From Rhodoferax sp. (lineage in GTDB: Bacteria; Pseudomonadota; Gammaproteobacteria; Burkholderiales; Burkholderiaceae_C), in the NCBI GenBank assembly GCA_030685025.1, contig JAUXWC010000215.1, positions 1 to 34,834 on the forward strand: a stretch of DNA of 34,834 nt, read 5' to 3'. Position numbers and translations under genes: made by a program. Below the pieces are notes generated by a model that saw only the letters and a list, made by a program, of their open reading frames with translations, did not search any database and was not told the DNA's origin. How positions within the stretch are numbered: the stretch's first letter is position 1; the number at the start of each line of letters is the position of its first letter. Below are positions 22,350 to 30,268 of the stretch, piece after piece.

Positions 22350-25115
22350 CTAAAGTGGCGTCGCCGCAGGGTTGGCATTGGCCTGCTGCAGGGGCAGTGT
22401 AAACGAGAAGGTGGCGCCCTTGCCCGGTTCGCTTTGCACCCACAACCTGCCGCCAAAACGCTCGATGATGTGACGGCTGATGGGCAGACCCAGGCCGCTC
22501 CCCTGTGGCTTGTCGGTCATGGTGTTGCCGACCTGGCGAAAGCGCTCGAAGATGATTCTTTGGTTGGGCAGGCTGATGCCCGGGCCGTTGTCACGCACCG
22601 TCACCAGCAGGGCGCCGTCGTGCTGGCGCAGCGTCACGTGCACCTGGCCGTGCTTGGCATCGCAGAACTTCACCGCATTGGACAACAGGTTCAGCATCAC
22701 CTGGATCAGGCGGTCGCGGTCGGCCAGAATGTGGGCGGTGCCGCTGGCCAGGTCTTGTGTCAGCGTGACATGTCGATCGCTGAACAGCGAGGAGGTGGCG
22801 GCGACCGATTCCTCAATCACTTCGCGCAAGTTCAGCTCGGACGGGTGCCACTCGGCGTTGCCCGATTCGATCTTGGCCATGTCGAGCACCTGGTTGATCA
22901 GTCGGGTCAGGCGTTCGGTTTCCTTGACGATGATGCCCAGGAACTTCTTGCGTTCGGCCAGGCCGGTCTTGGGGTCTTCGAGCAGGATTTCCGAGAAAGC
23001 GCGAATCGACGTCAAGGGTGTGCGCAGTTCGTGGGTGACGGTGGACATGAAGTCGTCCTTCATGCGGTCGAGCTCCTTCAGGCGCTCGTTGGCGGCGCGT
23101 AATTCGGCGGTGGCGGCTTCGAGTTCCTGGGACTTGTGCTCCAGCTCCCGGGAGTAGGCGCGCACCTGCGAGGCCTCGTCGAGGATGCTCATCACTTCGT
23201 CCAGGCTCAGCGGTTCTTCCTGCACCACCGAGGCCACCATGGCGCGCGCCGAGGCGCCGCCGATGGCGCCCGCCAGCAGGGTTTCGGCGTGTTGCACGAG
23301 CTCGGCGTCAGCTTTCAGTTCGGCAATGCTGGAGAGCCCACGGCCTCGCGCGTAACTCAGGAAGGCCTCCCGCGCCCGCACCGGCCCCAGAAAGCGGCCG
23401 ATCAGTGGCAGCAGGTCCTGCACCTGGGCACTGCCGCGCCACAGCAGCGAGCGGTCGGCCACCCCGACGGTGTGGCGAAATACGTCCACAAATGCGGTCG
23501 CCTGGCGCGTCTCCACGACGCTGGGTCGGTCCGTCAGCGACACCGCGAGGTAACAACCGATGTTGGTGAACAAGCTCCAGAACAGGCTGTGCGAGATATC
23601 GTCCAGACCGGACAAGCCAAACAACTGTTGCGGTCGCAGCAGTTCCAGACCGAACAGCCCTTCGCGCAAAAACTCGGAGGGCAACCAGCCCGACTTGGCA
23701 AAGGACGGGAGCAGCAAGGTGTAGCCCCACACCACAAAGCCGCCCAGCAGTCCGGCCACGGCGCCGTTGCGCGTGCCGCCTTTCCAGTAGATGCCGCCAA
23801 AAATGGCCGGTGCAAACTGCGCCACGGCGGCGAAGGAAATCAAACCGATGGCGACCAGGGCATAGGCGTCGCCCGCGGCACGAAAGTAGATATAGCCCAG
23901 CAGCAGGATGAGCATGATCGCCCAGCGACGGATGCCCAGCAGCAGGCCCGACAGATCACGGCGTTCGTTCAGCCGCAGGGCCTTGATGCGTAGCGCCAGG
24001 GGCATGACCAGGTCGTTGCAGATCATGGTGGACAGCGCGATGGTTTCCACAATCACCATGCCGGTGGCGGCCGACAGGCCGCCAATGAACACAAACAATG
24101 TAAGGGCCTCGTGCCGCTGCGCCATCGGCAGCGTCAGCACGAAGGTGTCCGCATCCACGTTGCCTGCCGGAAAGTGGAGCATGCCGCCCAGGGCGATCGG
24201 CAGCACAAAGATGTTGATCAGCAGCAGGTACAAGGGAAACAACCAGACTGCCTTGCGCAAGTGCTGCTCGTTGACGTTCTCCACCACGGCGATCTGGAAT
24301 TGCCTGGGCAGCAGCATCACCGACAGCATGGAGAGGATCGTCAGCGACCACCAACTGCCATAGCTGTTGCCGGTATCGGCCACCGTCATCAAGGCCTTCA
24401 GTTTGGGCACCGCTTCGGCCTGGGTGAACAGGTCGCCCAGACCGTTGAAGATCCCGAAGGTCACAAACAGGCCGACCGCCAGAAAAGCCAGCAGCTTGAC
24501 CACCGACTCGAATGCAATCGCCGCCACCATGCCTTCGTGGCGTTCAGTGGCATCGAGATGCCGCGTGCCAAACAAGAGCGTGAAGGCGGCCAGGATCATG
24601 GCAATGTACAGGGCGCTGTCCTGCCACAAGGCTTGAGCGGCGACCTTGGTCGGCATCACGATGGCCGGGTATTGCAGCAGAATCGTGAAACTGCTGGAGA
24701 CCGCCTTCAACTGCAGTGAGATGTAGGGAATGATGCCCACCACCGCAATCACCGTCACCATGCCGCCCAGCAATTGGCTTTTGCCATAACGGGAGGCCAC
24801 GAAATCGGCAATCGAGGTGATGCGGTTGGCCTTGCTGATGCGGATGATTTTCAGCAACACGAACCACCACAGTCCGGCGATCAGCGTCGGCCCGAGGTAG
24901 ATCGGCAAGAAACCAATGCCGTTGGAGGCGGCGCGCCCGACGCTGCCATAAAAAGTCCATGTGGTGCAGTAGACCGCCAACGACAAGGCGTAGATGGTCG
25001 GGTTGGCAATGATCGAACGTCCCGCATCGGCCCGCTTGTCGCCATAGTAGGCGATGGCAAACAACACGCCCAGGTAGGCAAACGACACGCTGACAATGAC
25101 CCAACCCTGCAGCAT
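22350..25115 (-). CDS. Sodium/solute symporter-sensor histidine kinase fusion (CrbS/CbrA type)
   Basis: A 921-residue fusion. The first about 500 residues are an SSS (SLC5-like) transporter with some 12-13 membrane segments, for example IYALSLAVYCTTWTFYGSVG and GWVIVSVSFAYLGVLFAIAYYG. A linker and coiled coil (STAC-like, about 590-680) lead to a histidine kinase: H-box STVTHELRTPLTS with His695, N-box LNLLSNAVKF, and ATP lid motifs RDNGPGIS and GSGLGLPIS. CrbS-type proteins control acetate use in other proteobacteria. It lies between a small membrane protein (11-base gap) and a receiver gene (16-base gap), and is divergent from an acetate-type symporter operon, which supports a role in sensing short-chain acids. 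Confidence 0.9.
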   Translation of the reverse strand: MLQGWVIVSVSFAYLGVLFAIAYYGDKRADAGRSIIANPTIYALSLAVYCTTWTFYGSVGRAASNGIGFLPIYLGPTLIAGLWWFVLLKIIRISKANRITSIADFVASRYGKSQLLGGMVTVIAVVGIIPYISLQLKAVSSSFTILLQYPAIVMPTKVAAQALWQDSALYIAMILAAFTLLFGTRHLDATERHEGMVAAIAFESVVKLLAFLAVGLFVTFGIFNGLGDLFTQAEAVPKLKALMTVADTGNSYGSWWSLTILSMLSVMLLPRQFQIAVVENVNEQHLRKAVWLFPLYLLLINIFVLPIALGGMLHFPAGNVDADTFVLTLPMAQRHEALTLFVFIGGLSAATGMVIVETIALSTMICNDLVMPLALRIKALRLNERRDLSGLLLGIRRWAIMLILLLGYIYFRAAGDAYALVAIGLISFAAVAQFAPAIFGGIYWKGGTRNGAVAGLLGGFVVWGYTLLLPSFAKSGWLPSEFLREGLFGLELLRPQQLFGLSGLDDISHSLFWSLFTNIGCYLAVSLTDRPSVVETRQATAFVDVFRHTVGVADRSLLWRGSAQVQDLLPLIGRFLGPVRAREAFLSYARGRGLSSIAELKADAELVQHAETLLAGAIGGASARAMVASVVQEEPLSLDEVMSILDEASQVRAYSRELEHKSQELEAATAELRAANERLKELDRMKDDFMSTVTHELRTPLTSIRAFSEILLEDPKTGLAERKKFLGIIVKETERLTRLINQVLDMAKIESGNAEWHPSELNLREVIEESVAATSSLFSDRHVTLTQDLASGTAHILADRDRLIQVMLNLLSNAVKFCDAKHGQVHVTLRQHDGALLVTVRDNGPGISLPNQRIIFERFRQVGNTMTDKPQGSGLGLPISRHIIERFGGRLWVQSEPGKGATFSFTLPLQQANANPAATPL

Positions 25116-25126
25116 CGTTGGGGATC

Positions 25127-25324
25127 CTATTCGCGCCGTTCAATCACATAGGCGGTCAAACCGATCAGAAACGCCCACACTGCGAAAAGGTACAGGTACA
25201 GCAGCGGAATGCCCAACCAGGTGCCAGGTTTGCTGAACAGCGAGAGCACTGGGTAGTTGAACAGCACACACCCCAGCAAGACGATGGCCACCAGGCGCTG
25301 TCCCTTGATGTCGGAGCGATGCAT
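25127..25324 (-). CDS. Small membrane protein leading the SSS-kinase operon
   Basis: A 65-residue protein with two predicted membrane segments (LVAIVLLGCVLFNYPVLSLF and LLYLYLFAVWAFLIGLTAYV) and a charged C-terminus VIERRE. It ends 11 bases before the SSS-kinase gene. Its size and position recall the DUF4212 small subunit that precedes the symporter on the other side of the divergent promoter, so it may be an accessory of the kinase's transporter domain; this is an inference. It is not a close DUF4212 match by eye. Confidence 0.75.
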   Translation of the reverse strand: MHRSDIKGQRLVAIVLLGCVLFNYPVLSLFSKPGTWLGIPLLYLYLFAVWAFLIGLTAYVIERRE

Positions 25325-25396
25325 GAGCGTTCTTCCTCAACTGGTAGTCCGATGTTGGCTTTTCTCGCTTCATTGTAGGTTCCGGTCCGGGTGGGA

Positions 25397-25410
25397 CATA
25401 CCCTAGGTTG
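25397..25410. promoter_or_regulatory. CCCTAG motif, site 1, in the divergent promoter region
   Basis: CATACCCTAGGTTG resembles the more exact pair at 25456-25473 and 31996-32013 (core TACnCCCTAG). It lies between the small membrane protein/SSS-kinase operon and the plus-strand transporter operon, nearer the minus-strand start at 25324. It may be a weaker binding site for the same regulator. Confidence 0.35.
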
Positions 25411-25455
25411 CCGTCGAAGTCCTCTGCTTTTCCATAATGCAAAAATACGGATGCT

Positions 25456-25473
25456 GGTTACACCCTAGTTTGT
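25456..25473. promoter_or_regulatory. CCCTAG motif, site 2, in the divergent promoter region
   Basis: GGTTACACCCTAGTTTGT differs from the sequence at 31996-32013 by one base in 18. It lies about 95 bases before the first plus-strand gene at 25568. Repetition of so long a string before two transporter genes suggests a regulator-binding site. The regulator is unknown; a CrbR-like regulator acting with the SSS-kinase is a possibility. Confidence 0.5.
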
Positions 25474-25567
25474 AAGTTTACGGTAAGCCATCCGTCAGAA
25501 TCCGGTCAGCCCTTGGTCCCAAATTGCGGGCTGAGACAGGTTGTCCGAAAGAAAGAGCAAAAAATTC

Positions 25568-25864
25568 ATGTTGTTGGCCGTCATCATTGCAAAAAGCCTG
25601 ATCGAGCTCTCGCTCCTGTTCATCGTCGGGCGCTTTATCTTGGGCCTGCTGGCGGGCGCCAAGCGAAGTACCAATATTTTTTGGCAGATGCTCGATATCG
25701 CGGCCAAGCCGGCCCTTTGGATCACGCGCTGGGTCAGCCCCAAGTTCATTTTGGACCAGCATATCCCCTTGGCGGCCGTTAGTTGGTTGCTGATTGCTTG
25801 GGTGTTGGTGGTGAAGGTGAAGATTGACCTTTGTATGCAATTGGGAGTGAATGCATGCCAGTAG
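25568..25864 (+). CDS. Conserved small membrane protein heading the symporter operon
   Basis: A 98-residue protein with two hydrophobic segments (LAVIIAKSLIELSLLFIVGR and IPLAAVSWLLIAWVLVVKVK) and a positively charged central loop. The ATG at 25568 is chosen with a purine-rich GAAAGAG upstream; a TTG at 25541 is in frame. The gene overlaps the next by 10 bases, so it belongs to the transporter operon. I do not recognise the family, and no enzymatic motif is visible. It could be a membrane accessory protein. Confidence 0.65.
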   Translation: MLLAVIIAKSLIELSLLFIVGRFILGLLAGAKRSTNIFWQMLDIAAKPALWITRWVSPKFILDQHIPLAAVSWLLIAWVLVVKVKIDLCMQLGVNACQ

Positions 25865-26466
25865 ATCCGGTTCCATCTAATCCTCCGAGCGGCCCCTCGC
25901 TGGGTCGCTTCGAGCGCTTGGCGCTGACCTGGAAGGCCAAGGCCTTGTTGTTGTTTAGCCTGCGTGCACGTGCCGACGGGGTGTTCAAGGACATCTTGCG
26001 CCGCTCCCCGCAAGACGTTTATGCGCTCAGCAGCTTGGCCTACGCCGCGCTGCAGCGCGGCGACCACACCCTGGCGCACCGTTACTTCGAACAAGTTCGA
26101 GACTTGACCCCGCAGGTGTCCAACGCGCAGTTCAATTTGGCCTTCGTTGCGGAGCTGCTTGGGCGCCTGGACGAGGCGGAAGCGGGTTTTCGCGAAGCCC
26201 TGGCAATTGAGGAAAAGATGGACCGCGCCTGGTATGGACTGGGCATTGTGCTGGTGCGTCAAGGGCGTTTGCCCGAGGCCTTGATTGCGCTCAGGCGCAA
26301 TACGAGCTTGCAGCCCATGAGTCCGTTTGGTTGGTACCAGATCGCGCGCTTGCACGTGGCGTTGCAGCAGCCCGATGAAGCTCGGGCCGTGATCCGACAT
26401 TTGAGTGGGTTCGAGCCCAAGGTGGCGGCCCAGTTGGAGCGCGAAACCGGCCTGCGCCCGGTGTGA
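25855..26466 (+). CDS. Tetratricopeptide-repeat protein in the symporter operon
   Basis: A 203-residue protein made mostly of TPR helices: for example VYALSSLAYAALQRGDHTLA, AQFNLAFVAELLGRLDEAEA and AWYGLGIVLVRQGRLPEALI are recognisable repeats. There is no signal peptide. The start at 25855 has GGGAG at 25843-25847 and overlaps the preceding gene by 10 bases. TPR proteins act as interaction scaffolds; here the location between a small membrane protein and DUF4212-symporter genes suggests a role in assembly or control of the transporter, which is an inference. A 114-base gap precedes the DUF4212 gene. Confidence 0.75.
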   Translation: MPVDPVPSNPPSGPSLGRFERLALTWKAKALLLFSLRARADGVFKDILRRSPQDVYALSSLAYAALQRGDHTLAHRYFEQVRDLTPQVSNAQFNLAFVAELLGRLDEAEAGFREALAIEEKMDRAWYGLGIVLVRQGRLPEALIALRRNTSLQPMSPFGWYQIARLHVALQQPDEARAVIRHLSGFEPKVAAQLERETGLRPV

Positions 26467-26580
26467 GTTGTTTCGTCGACGGTGGTTGAGGTAGGTGGGT
26501 AGTGGCCCACTTCAGGTGGCGCTGGTCCGACAAAGCCGCGCCGTTTTGAGGTGGTTGTTTATTTCAATGAGGAGCAAGCT

Positions 26581-26841
26581 ATGCAGCTAACAGCAAGGCA
26601 CCAGGAGTACTGGCGCAAAAACCTGCGAATAACCGGGATCCTGTTGGGGATCTGGTTTGTCGTCACCTTCGGCTTGGCGTTTTTCGCCAAGTCGCTGACA
26701 TTCAGCTTTTTTGGTTGGCCGTTCTCGTTCTGGGTGGCCGCGCAGGGTGCGCTGGTGGTGTATTGCGTGATCATCTGGTACTACGCCCGCTACATGAACA
26801 AACTGGACATTGAATACGGCGTTGCCGAAGGAGAAGAGTGA
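26581..26841 (+). CDS. DUF4212 small subunit of a Na+/solute symporter
   Basis: An 86-residue member of the DUF4212 family (sodium/substrate symporter small subunit). The typical N-terminus HQEYWRKNLRITGILLGIWF is followed by two membrane segments and the usual end NKLDIEYGVAEGEE. The ATG at 26581 is favoured over an in-frame start at 26551 because GGAG lies 6 bases upstream. Its stop (TGA 26839-26841) overlaps the symporter ATG (26841), so the two are translated together. The family is always found before the large symporter subunit, as here. Confidence 0.9.
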   Translation: MQLTARHQEYWRKNLRITGILLGIWFVVTFGLAFFAKSLTFSFFGWPFSFWVAAQGALVVYCVIIWYYARYMNKLDIEYGVAEGEE

Positions 26842-28952
26842 TGTTTGGCACCGAAAAACAAACCCAAAGCGAGTTCAAGAAGGGTCTGAACAAGGTCTAT
26901 GGCTGGTATACCGGAGGTTTTCTCGGCTTTGTGGTGGTGCTGGCGGTTCTGGAGCAAATGGGCTTGCCCAGAAACTGGATTGGCTACTTGTTCCTGGCCG
27001 CCACCGTGCTGCTGTATGCCGGCATCGGTGTGATGAGCCGAACCAATGACGCGGCTGAATACTATGTGGCCGGGCGTCGTGTGCCCGCCATGTACAACGG
27101 CATGGCCACCGGTGCGGACTGGATGTCGGCTGCTTCCTTCATTGGCATGGCCGGTACCTTGTACCTGACTGGCTTTGGTGGCCTGGCCTTCATTCTGGGC
27201 TGGACGGGTGGCTATTGCCTGGTGGCGCTGTTTCTGGCGCCCTACCTGCGCAAGTTTGGTCAGTTCACCATTCCGGACTTCTTGGGTGCGCGTTTTGAGG
27301 GCAACCTGCCGCGCCTGATCGGTGTGTTCGCCGCCATTTTGTGCTCCTTCACTTACGTGGTGGCGCAAATCTATGGCGTGGGCCTGATCACTTCACGCCT
27401 GACCGGCCTGGCCTTCGAGATTGGCATTTTCGCCGGCCTGGGTGGCATTCTGGTTTGCTCCTTCCTCGGTGGTATGCGTGCCGTGACCTGGACCCAGGTG
27501 GCGCAGTACATCATTTTGATCGTCGCCTACCTGTTGCCCGTGGTGTGGCTCTCGGTCAAGCACACCGGTGTGCCGGTTCCGCAAGCGGTCTATGGCTACA
27601 CGCTGGAGAAGGTCACGGCCAAGGAAGAGTTGCTGTTGAAAGACCCGAAAGAACTGGAAGTTCGCGGCATTTTCAAGGCGCGCTCTGAGGAAGCTGTTGC
27701 CAAGCTCAAGGATGTGCCGGCCGCCATGGCCGCTGACAAGGCCGCCGCCGAGAAGAAGATCGAGGACCTCAAGGCCAGTAACGGCGCGATGGCGGACATC
27801 AAGGCGGCCGAGGCGGCCCTGGTTGCGCTGCCCAAGGATGAGGCTGCCGCCAAGGCAGCCTATACGGCGGCCAGAACCAGCAATGCGGCCAAGTCCGCGC
27901 CACCGATCCGGCACGCAACACCGTTCCCGGGCAAGGACGAAGCGGCGAGCGACATCTCTCGCAAGAACTTCCTGGCGCTGGTGTTCTGCCTGATGATTGG
28001 TACGGCGGCCTTGCCGCACATCCTGATGCGCTACTACACCACTCCCTCGGTGAAGCAGGCGCGTGAGTCGGTGGCCTGGTCCTTGTTCTTCATCTTCTTG
28101 CTCTACTTCACGGCGCCGGCCTTGGCGGTACTGGCCAAGTTCGAGGTGTACACGGTGCTGGTCGGCACACCTTTTGACCAATTGCCAGGCTGGATCGCGC
28201 GCTGGAGCGCGGTTGACAAGAGCTTGCTGTCGGTGGTGGACGTTAACAAGGATGGCATCCTGCAGTTGGCCGAACTGACCATTGGTGGCGACATCATCGT
28301 GTTGGCGACACCTGAAATCGGTGGTCTGCCCTATGTGGTGTCGGGCATGGTCGCCGCGGGCGGTCTGGCTGCGGCCTTGTCGACTGCCGACGGCTTGCTG
28401 CTGACGATTGCCAATGCGCTGTCGCACGATCTGTACTACAAGGTGCTCGATCCGAACGCCTCGACGGCACGCCGGGTGATGGTGTCCAAGGTCTTGTTGC
28501 TGGTGGTGGCCTTGCTCGCGGCCTACGTGGCGGCGCAGAAACCGGCGGACATTTTGTTCCTGGTGTCGGCGGCGTTCTCGTTCGCGGCGGCGGCCTTCTT
28601 CCCGGCGCTGGTGTTGGGCATCTTCTGGAAACGCGCCAACAAATGGGGCGCCTCGCTGGGCATGGTCGCGGGCTTGGGTGTCACCTTTTATTACATGGTG
28701 ACTACGCAACCCTGGCTGTACAAGCTCACGCATGGCGGCGTGGCGCTGACCCCTGAAATCCTCAAGGCCAACACTTGGTGGGACATCGCGCCGATCTCGG
28801 CCGGCCTGTTTGGTGTGCCATTGGGCTTCGCGGTGATCATCATCGTGTCGCTGCTGACCAAAGCACCTGGCCGTGACGTTCAGGAGTTGGTTGAGCATGT
28901 GCGGTACCCGAGCCTGGACGGCAAGTTGTCGGCCGGCAGCGCTGCGCATTGA
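26841..28952 (+). CDS. VC_2705-type sodium/solute symporter, ActP-like (acetate family)
   Basis: A 703-residue SSS transporter, longer than the usual about 550 because of a hydrophilic Lys/Ala/Glu-rich insert at about residues 256-375, which is characteristic of the VC_2705 subfamily. SSS motifs include AAEYYVAGRRVPAMYNGMAT, FTIPDFLGARF and GLAAALSTADGLLLTIANAL. An EF-hand-like loop DVNKDGILQLAE (residues 467-478) lies in the second half. It probably takes up acetate or a similar short-chain acid with sodium; substrate is inferred from the family. ATG 26841 is used; a GTG 1 codon before is the alternative. It follows DUF4212 directly and ends before a strong terminator. Confidence 0.9.
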   Translation: MFGTEKQTQSEFKKGLNKVYGWYTGGFLGFVVVLAVLEQMGLPRNWIGYLFLAATVLLYAGIGVMSRTNDAAEYYVAGRRVPAMYNGMATGADWMSAASFIGMAGTLYLTGFGGLAFILGWTGGYCLVALFLAPYLRKFGQFTIPDFLGARFEGNLPRLIGVFAAILCSFTYVVAQIYGVGLITSRLTGLAFEIGIFAGLGGILVCSFLGGMRAVTWTQVAQYIILIVAYLLPVVWLSVKHTGVPVPQAVYGYTLEKVTAKEELLLKDPKELEVRGIFKARSEEAVAKLKDVPAAMAADKAAAEKKIEDLKASNGAMADIKAAEAALVALPKDEAAAKAAYTAARTSNAAKSAPPIRHATPFPGKDEAASDISRKNFLALVFCLMIGTAALPHILMRYYTTPSVKQARESVAWSLFFIFLLYFTAPALAVLAKFEVYTVLVGTPFDQLPGWIARWSAVDKSLLSVVDVNKDGILQLAELTIGGDIIVLATPEIGGLPYVVSGMVAAGGLAAALSTADGLLLTIANALSHDLYYKVLDPNASTARRVMVSKVLLLVVALLAAYVAAQKPADILFLVSAAFSFAAAAFFPALVLGIFWKRANKWGASLGMVAGLGVTFYYMVTTQPWLYKLTHGGVALTPEILKANTWWDIAPISAGLFGVPLGFAVIIIVSLLTKAPGRDVQELVEHVRYPSLDGKLSAGSAAH

Positions 28953-28967
28953 TTCGGATCACTTAAT

Positions 28968-29000
28968 CAAAAAAAACCCCGCTTCGGCGGGGTTTTTTTT
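28968..29000 (+). terminator. Strong bidirectional Rho-independent terminator
   Basis: The stem CCCCGC (28977-28982) and GCGGGG (28987-28992) closes on a TTCG tetraloop, flanked by an A-run on the left and eight Ts at 28993-29000. It follows the symporter stop by 16 bases. The A-run makes it work on the other strand too, for the minus-strand gene ending at 29158. Confidence 0.92.
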
Positions 29001-29108
29001 GGTGGTGCGCCCGGCATGGGCGCACACCTGGGGATGCCAGTCCCACGCCAAGTTGGTCTTGGCGGGTGCAGGGTCAGCACCTGCGTCGGCCATCGCCGCT
29101 TGGAGTGC

Positions 29109-29161
29109 TTGAGGACAGGGCTCCGTGGTGTTTCGATCTGCCCCGCGAGACTCAGTATCAG
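29109..29161. repeat. Diverged copy of the GAGGACAG/CCCGC repeat
   Basis: The sequence TTGAGGACAGGGCT at the left and GATCTGCCCCGC plus CAGTATCAG at the right match the ends of the element at 17480-17542, with a different centre. It overlaps the stop codon of the minus-strand gene at 29158-29160. This is a low-identity copy and could be coincidental in part. Confidence 0.4.
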
Positions 29162-30030
29162 CGTGTTGCCATGTACGCCGCATACAGCGACGCATGCAAG
29201 CCGCGCAGTGTTTTGCGGTGGTCGATCACCTCACGTTGGCGGCCTTGGCGCTCCAGCCCCAGCAATTCCACCAGCAGGCGCAGGGCTTGTTCGGGCGGGC
29301 TGTGTTGGCTGGCTTGCGCTTGCGCCAGTTGGGGCGCCAGACTGGGCCGCTGGGTCAGCAGCCAGGCGGGAAACCATGCCAGATCGCTGGCGTCGCCCAG
29401 ACCGTCAAAGATCTGATCGAACTTGGCCACCCACGGCTGTAGAACCGGATCGGCCGTTTGCTTCACAACGTCGTCCAGACGGCTGGGCGACAGCCAGGCT
29501 AGTTCGGCCAGCAAGCCCCAGTTGGCCTGCAGGCCCAGCAGCGCCAAACGGGCGTGCAGCATCCAGGACAAGGGCGCCGGAATGCGCCGCCACGACTCGA
29601 TGCGCGCCACCGCCTGCTCAGCGGCCCGCCAGTCGGCACCACGCAGCCACAGCGGGGCCGCATGGTCTTCGCTGTGCTCGGCCCGGTACACCAGCGGCTC
29701 GGCGCGCTGAGCCAGTTCCCGCCAGCGCGCACGCAGCCAGACTGCTGCCCCCGATGCGCCCAAAGCGCTGTGCGCAACGGGTGTGATGTCGTGCAGCAAG
29801 GCCTGGCGGGGGTCGCGCAGCGCGCGGTGATCGCGAAACGGCGCCTGCGTGCGCCCGGCCACGGCTTCGATCAGCCTCAGCAAGGGGCTCAGGCACTCGT
29901 CTTGGGGGTAGTGTTGGCCGAGTGTTTGCCAGGCCCGTCGCGCTGCTGCAGCATCGCACTGCTCCAGCGCCAAAATGACATCGTTGCGACAAGCGACGCT
30001 GTGGCTGTCATTGAAAAAATCGAACTGCAT
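29158..30030 (-). CDS. Conserved protein of unknown function
   Basis: A 290-residue cytoplasmic protein starting MQFDFFNDSHSVACRNDVIL. It is rich in Trp, Leu, Ala and Arg, with repeated helical pairs (ARRAWQTLGQHYPQDECLSP; AAEQAVARIESWRRIPAPLS) suggesting an alpha-solenoid or TPR-like fold. No catalytic motif, membrane segment or signal peptide is visible. The start at 30030 is chosen over 30081 because MQFDFF looks like a conserved N-terminus and the longer form overlaps the small ORF at 30054. It ends at the diverged repeat copy and is terminated by the bidirectional hairpin. I do not recognise a function. Confidence 0.75.
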   Translation of the reverse strand: MQFDFFNDSHSVACRNDVILALEQCDAAAARRAWQTLGQHYPQDECLSPLLRLIEAVAGRTQAPFRDHRALRDPRQALLHDITPVAHSALGASGAAVWLRARWRELAQRAEPLVYRAEHSEDHAAPLWLRGADWRAAEQAVARIESWRRIPAPLSWMLHARLALLGLQANWGLLAELAWLSPSRLDDVVKQTADPVLQPWVAKFDQIFDGLGDASDLAWFPAWLLTQRPSLAPQLAQAQASQHSPPEQALRLLVELLGLERQGRQREVIDHRKTLRGLHASLYAAYMATR

Positions 30031-30053
30031 GGGCTGCGTACTGCCGCTGGTTG

Positions 30054-30146
30054 TCACCGTGGCAGGCCAGGCGAGCGCCACGGCAGGTTCTTGCCGCAGC
30101 CGCGGCCGCGGCGACAGGGGAGTTGCTCATTGGGTTCGGAGGTCAT
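30054..30146 (-). CDS. Possible 30-residue cysteine- and arginine-rich small protein
   Basis: A short ORF MTSEPNEQLPCRRGRGCGKN... with two cysteines and many arginines. The AAAAGGA ribosome-binding site lies 7 bases before the ATG at 30146, stronger than that of the next gene, whose ATG at 30030 is 23 bases after the stop. It could be a real small protein or a leader peptide coupled to the downstream gene. The ORF is too short to judge by coding statistics, so confidence is low. Confidence 0.4.
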   Translation of the reverse strand: MTSEPNEQLPCRRGRGCGKNLPWRSPGLPR

Positions 30147-30268
30147 GGGTTTGTCCTTTTGGCGGTTAAAACGGGTGCTGATTGTCACGCAGCAGGCCGA
30201 CGACAAGTCCAGTCAGTTGGGGGCAGATCATGCTCACTGCGGGTCGCGCGGGGCCGCGCCGCCAAGTC

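Noticed and set aside
27393-28949. 518-codon antisense ORF opposite the symporter gene
   Set aside because: It is a GC-driven shadow: His/Arg/Gln-rich, no domains, and it lies exactly within a gene with clear SSS motifs on the other strand.
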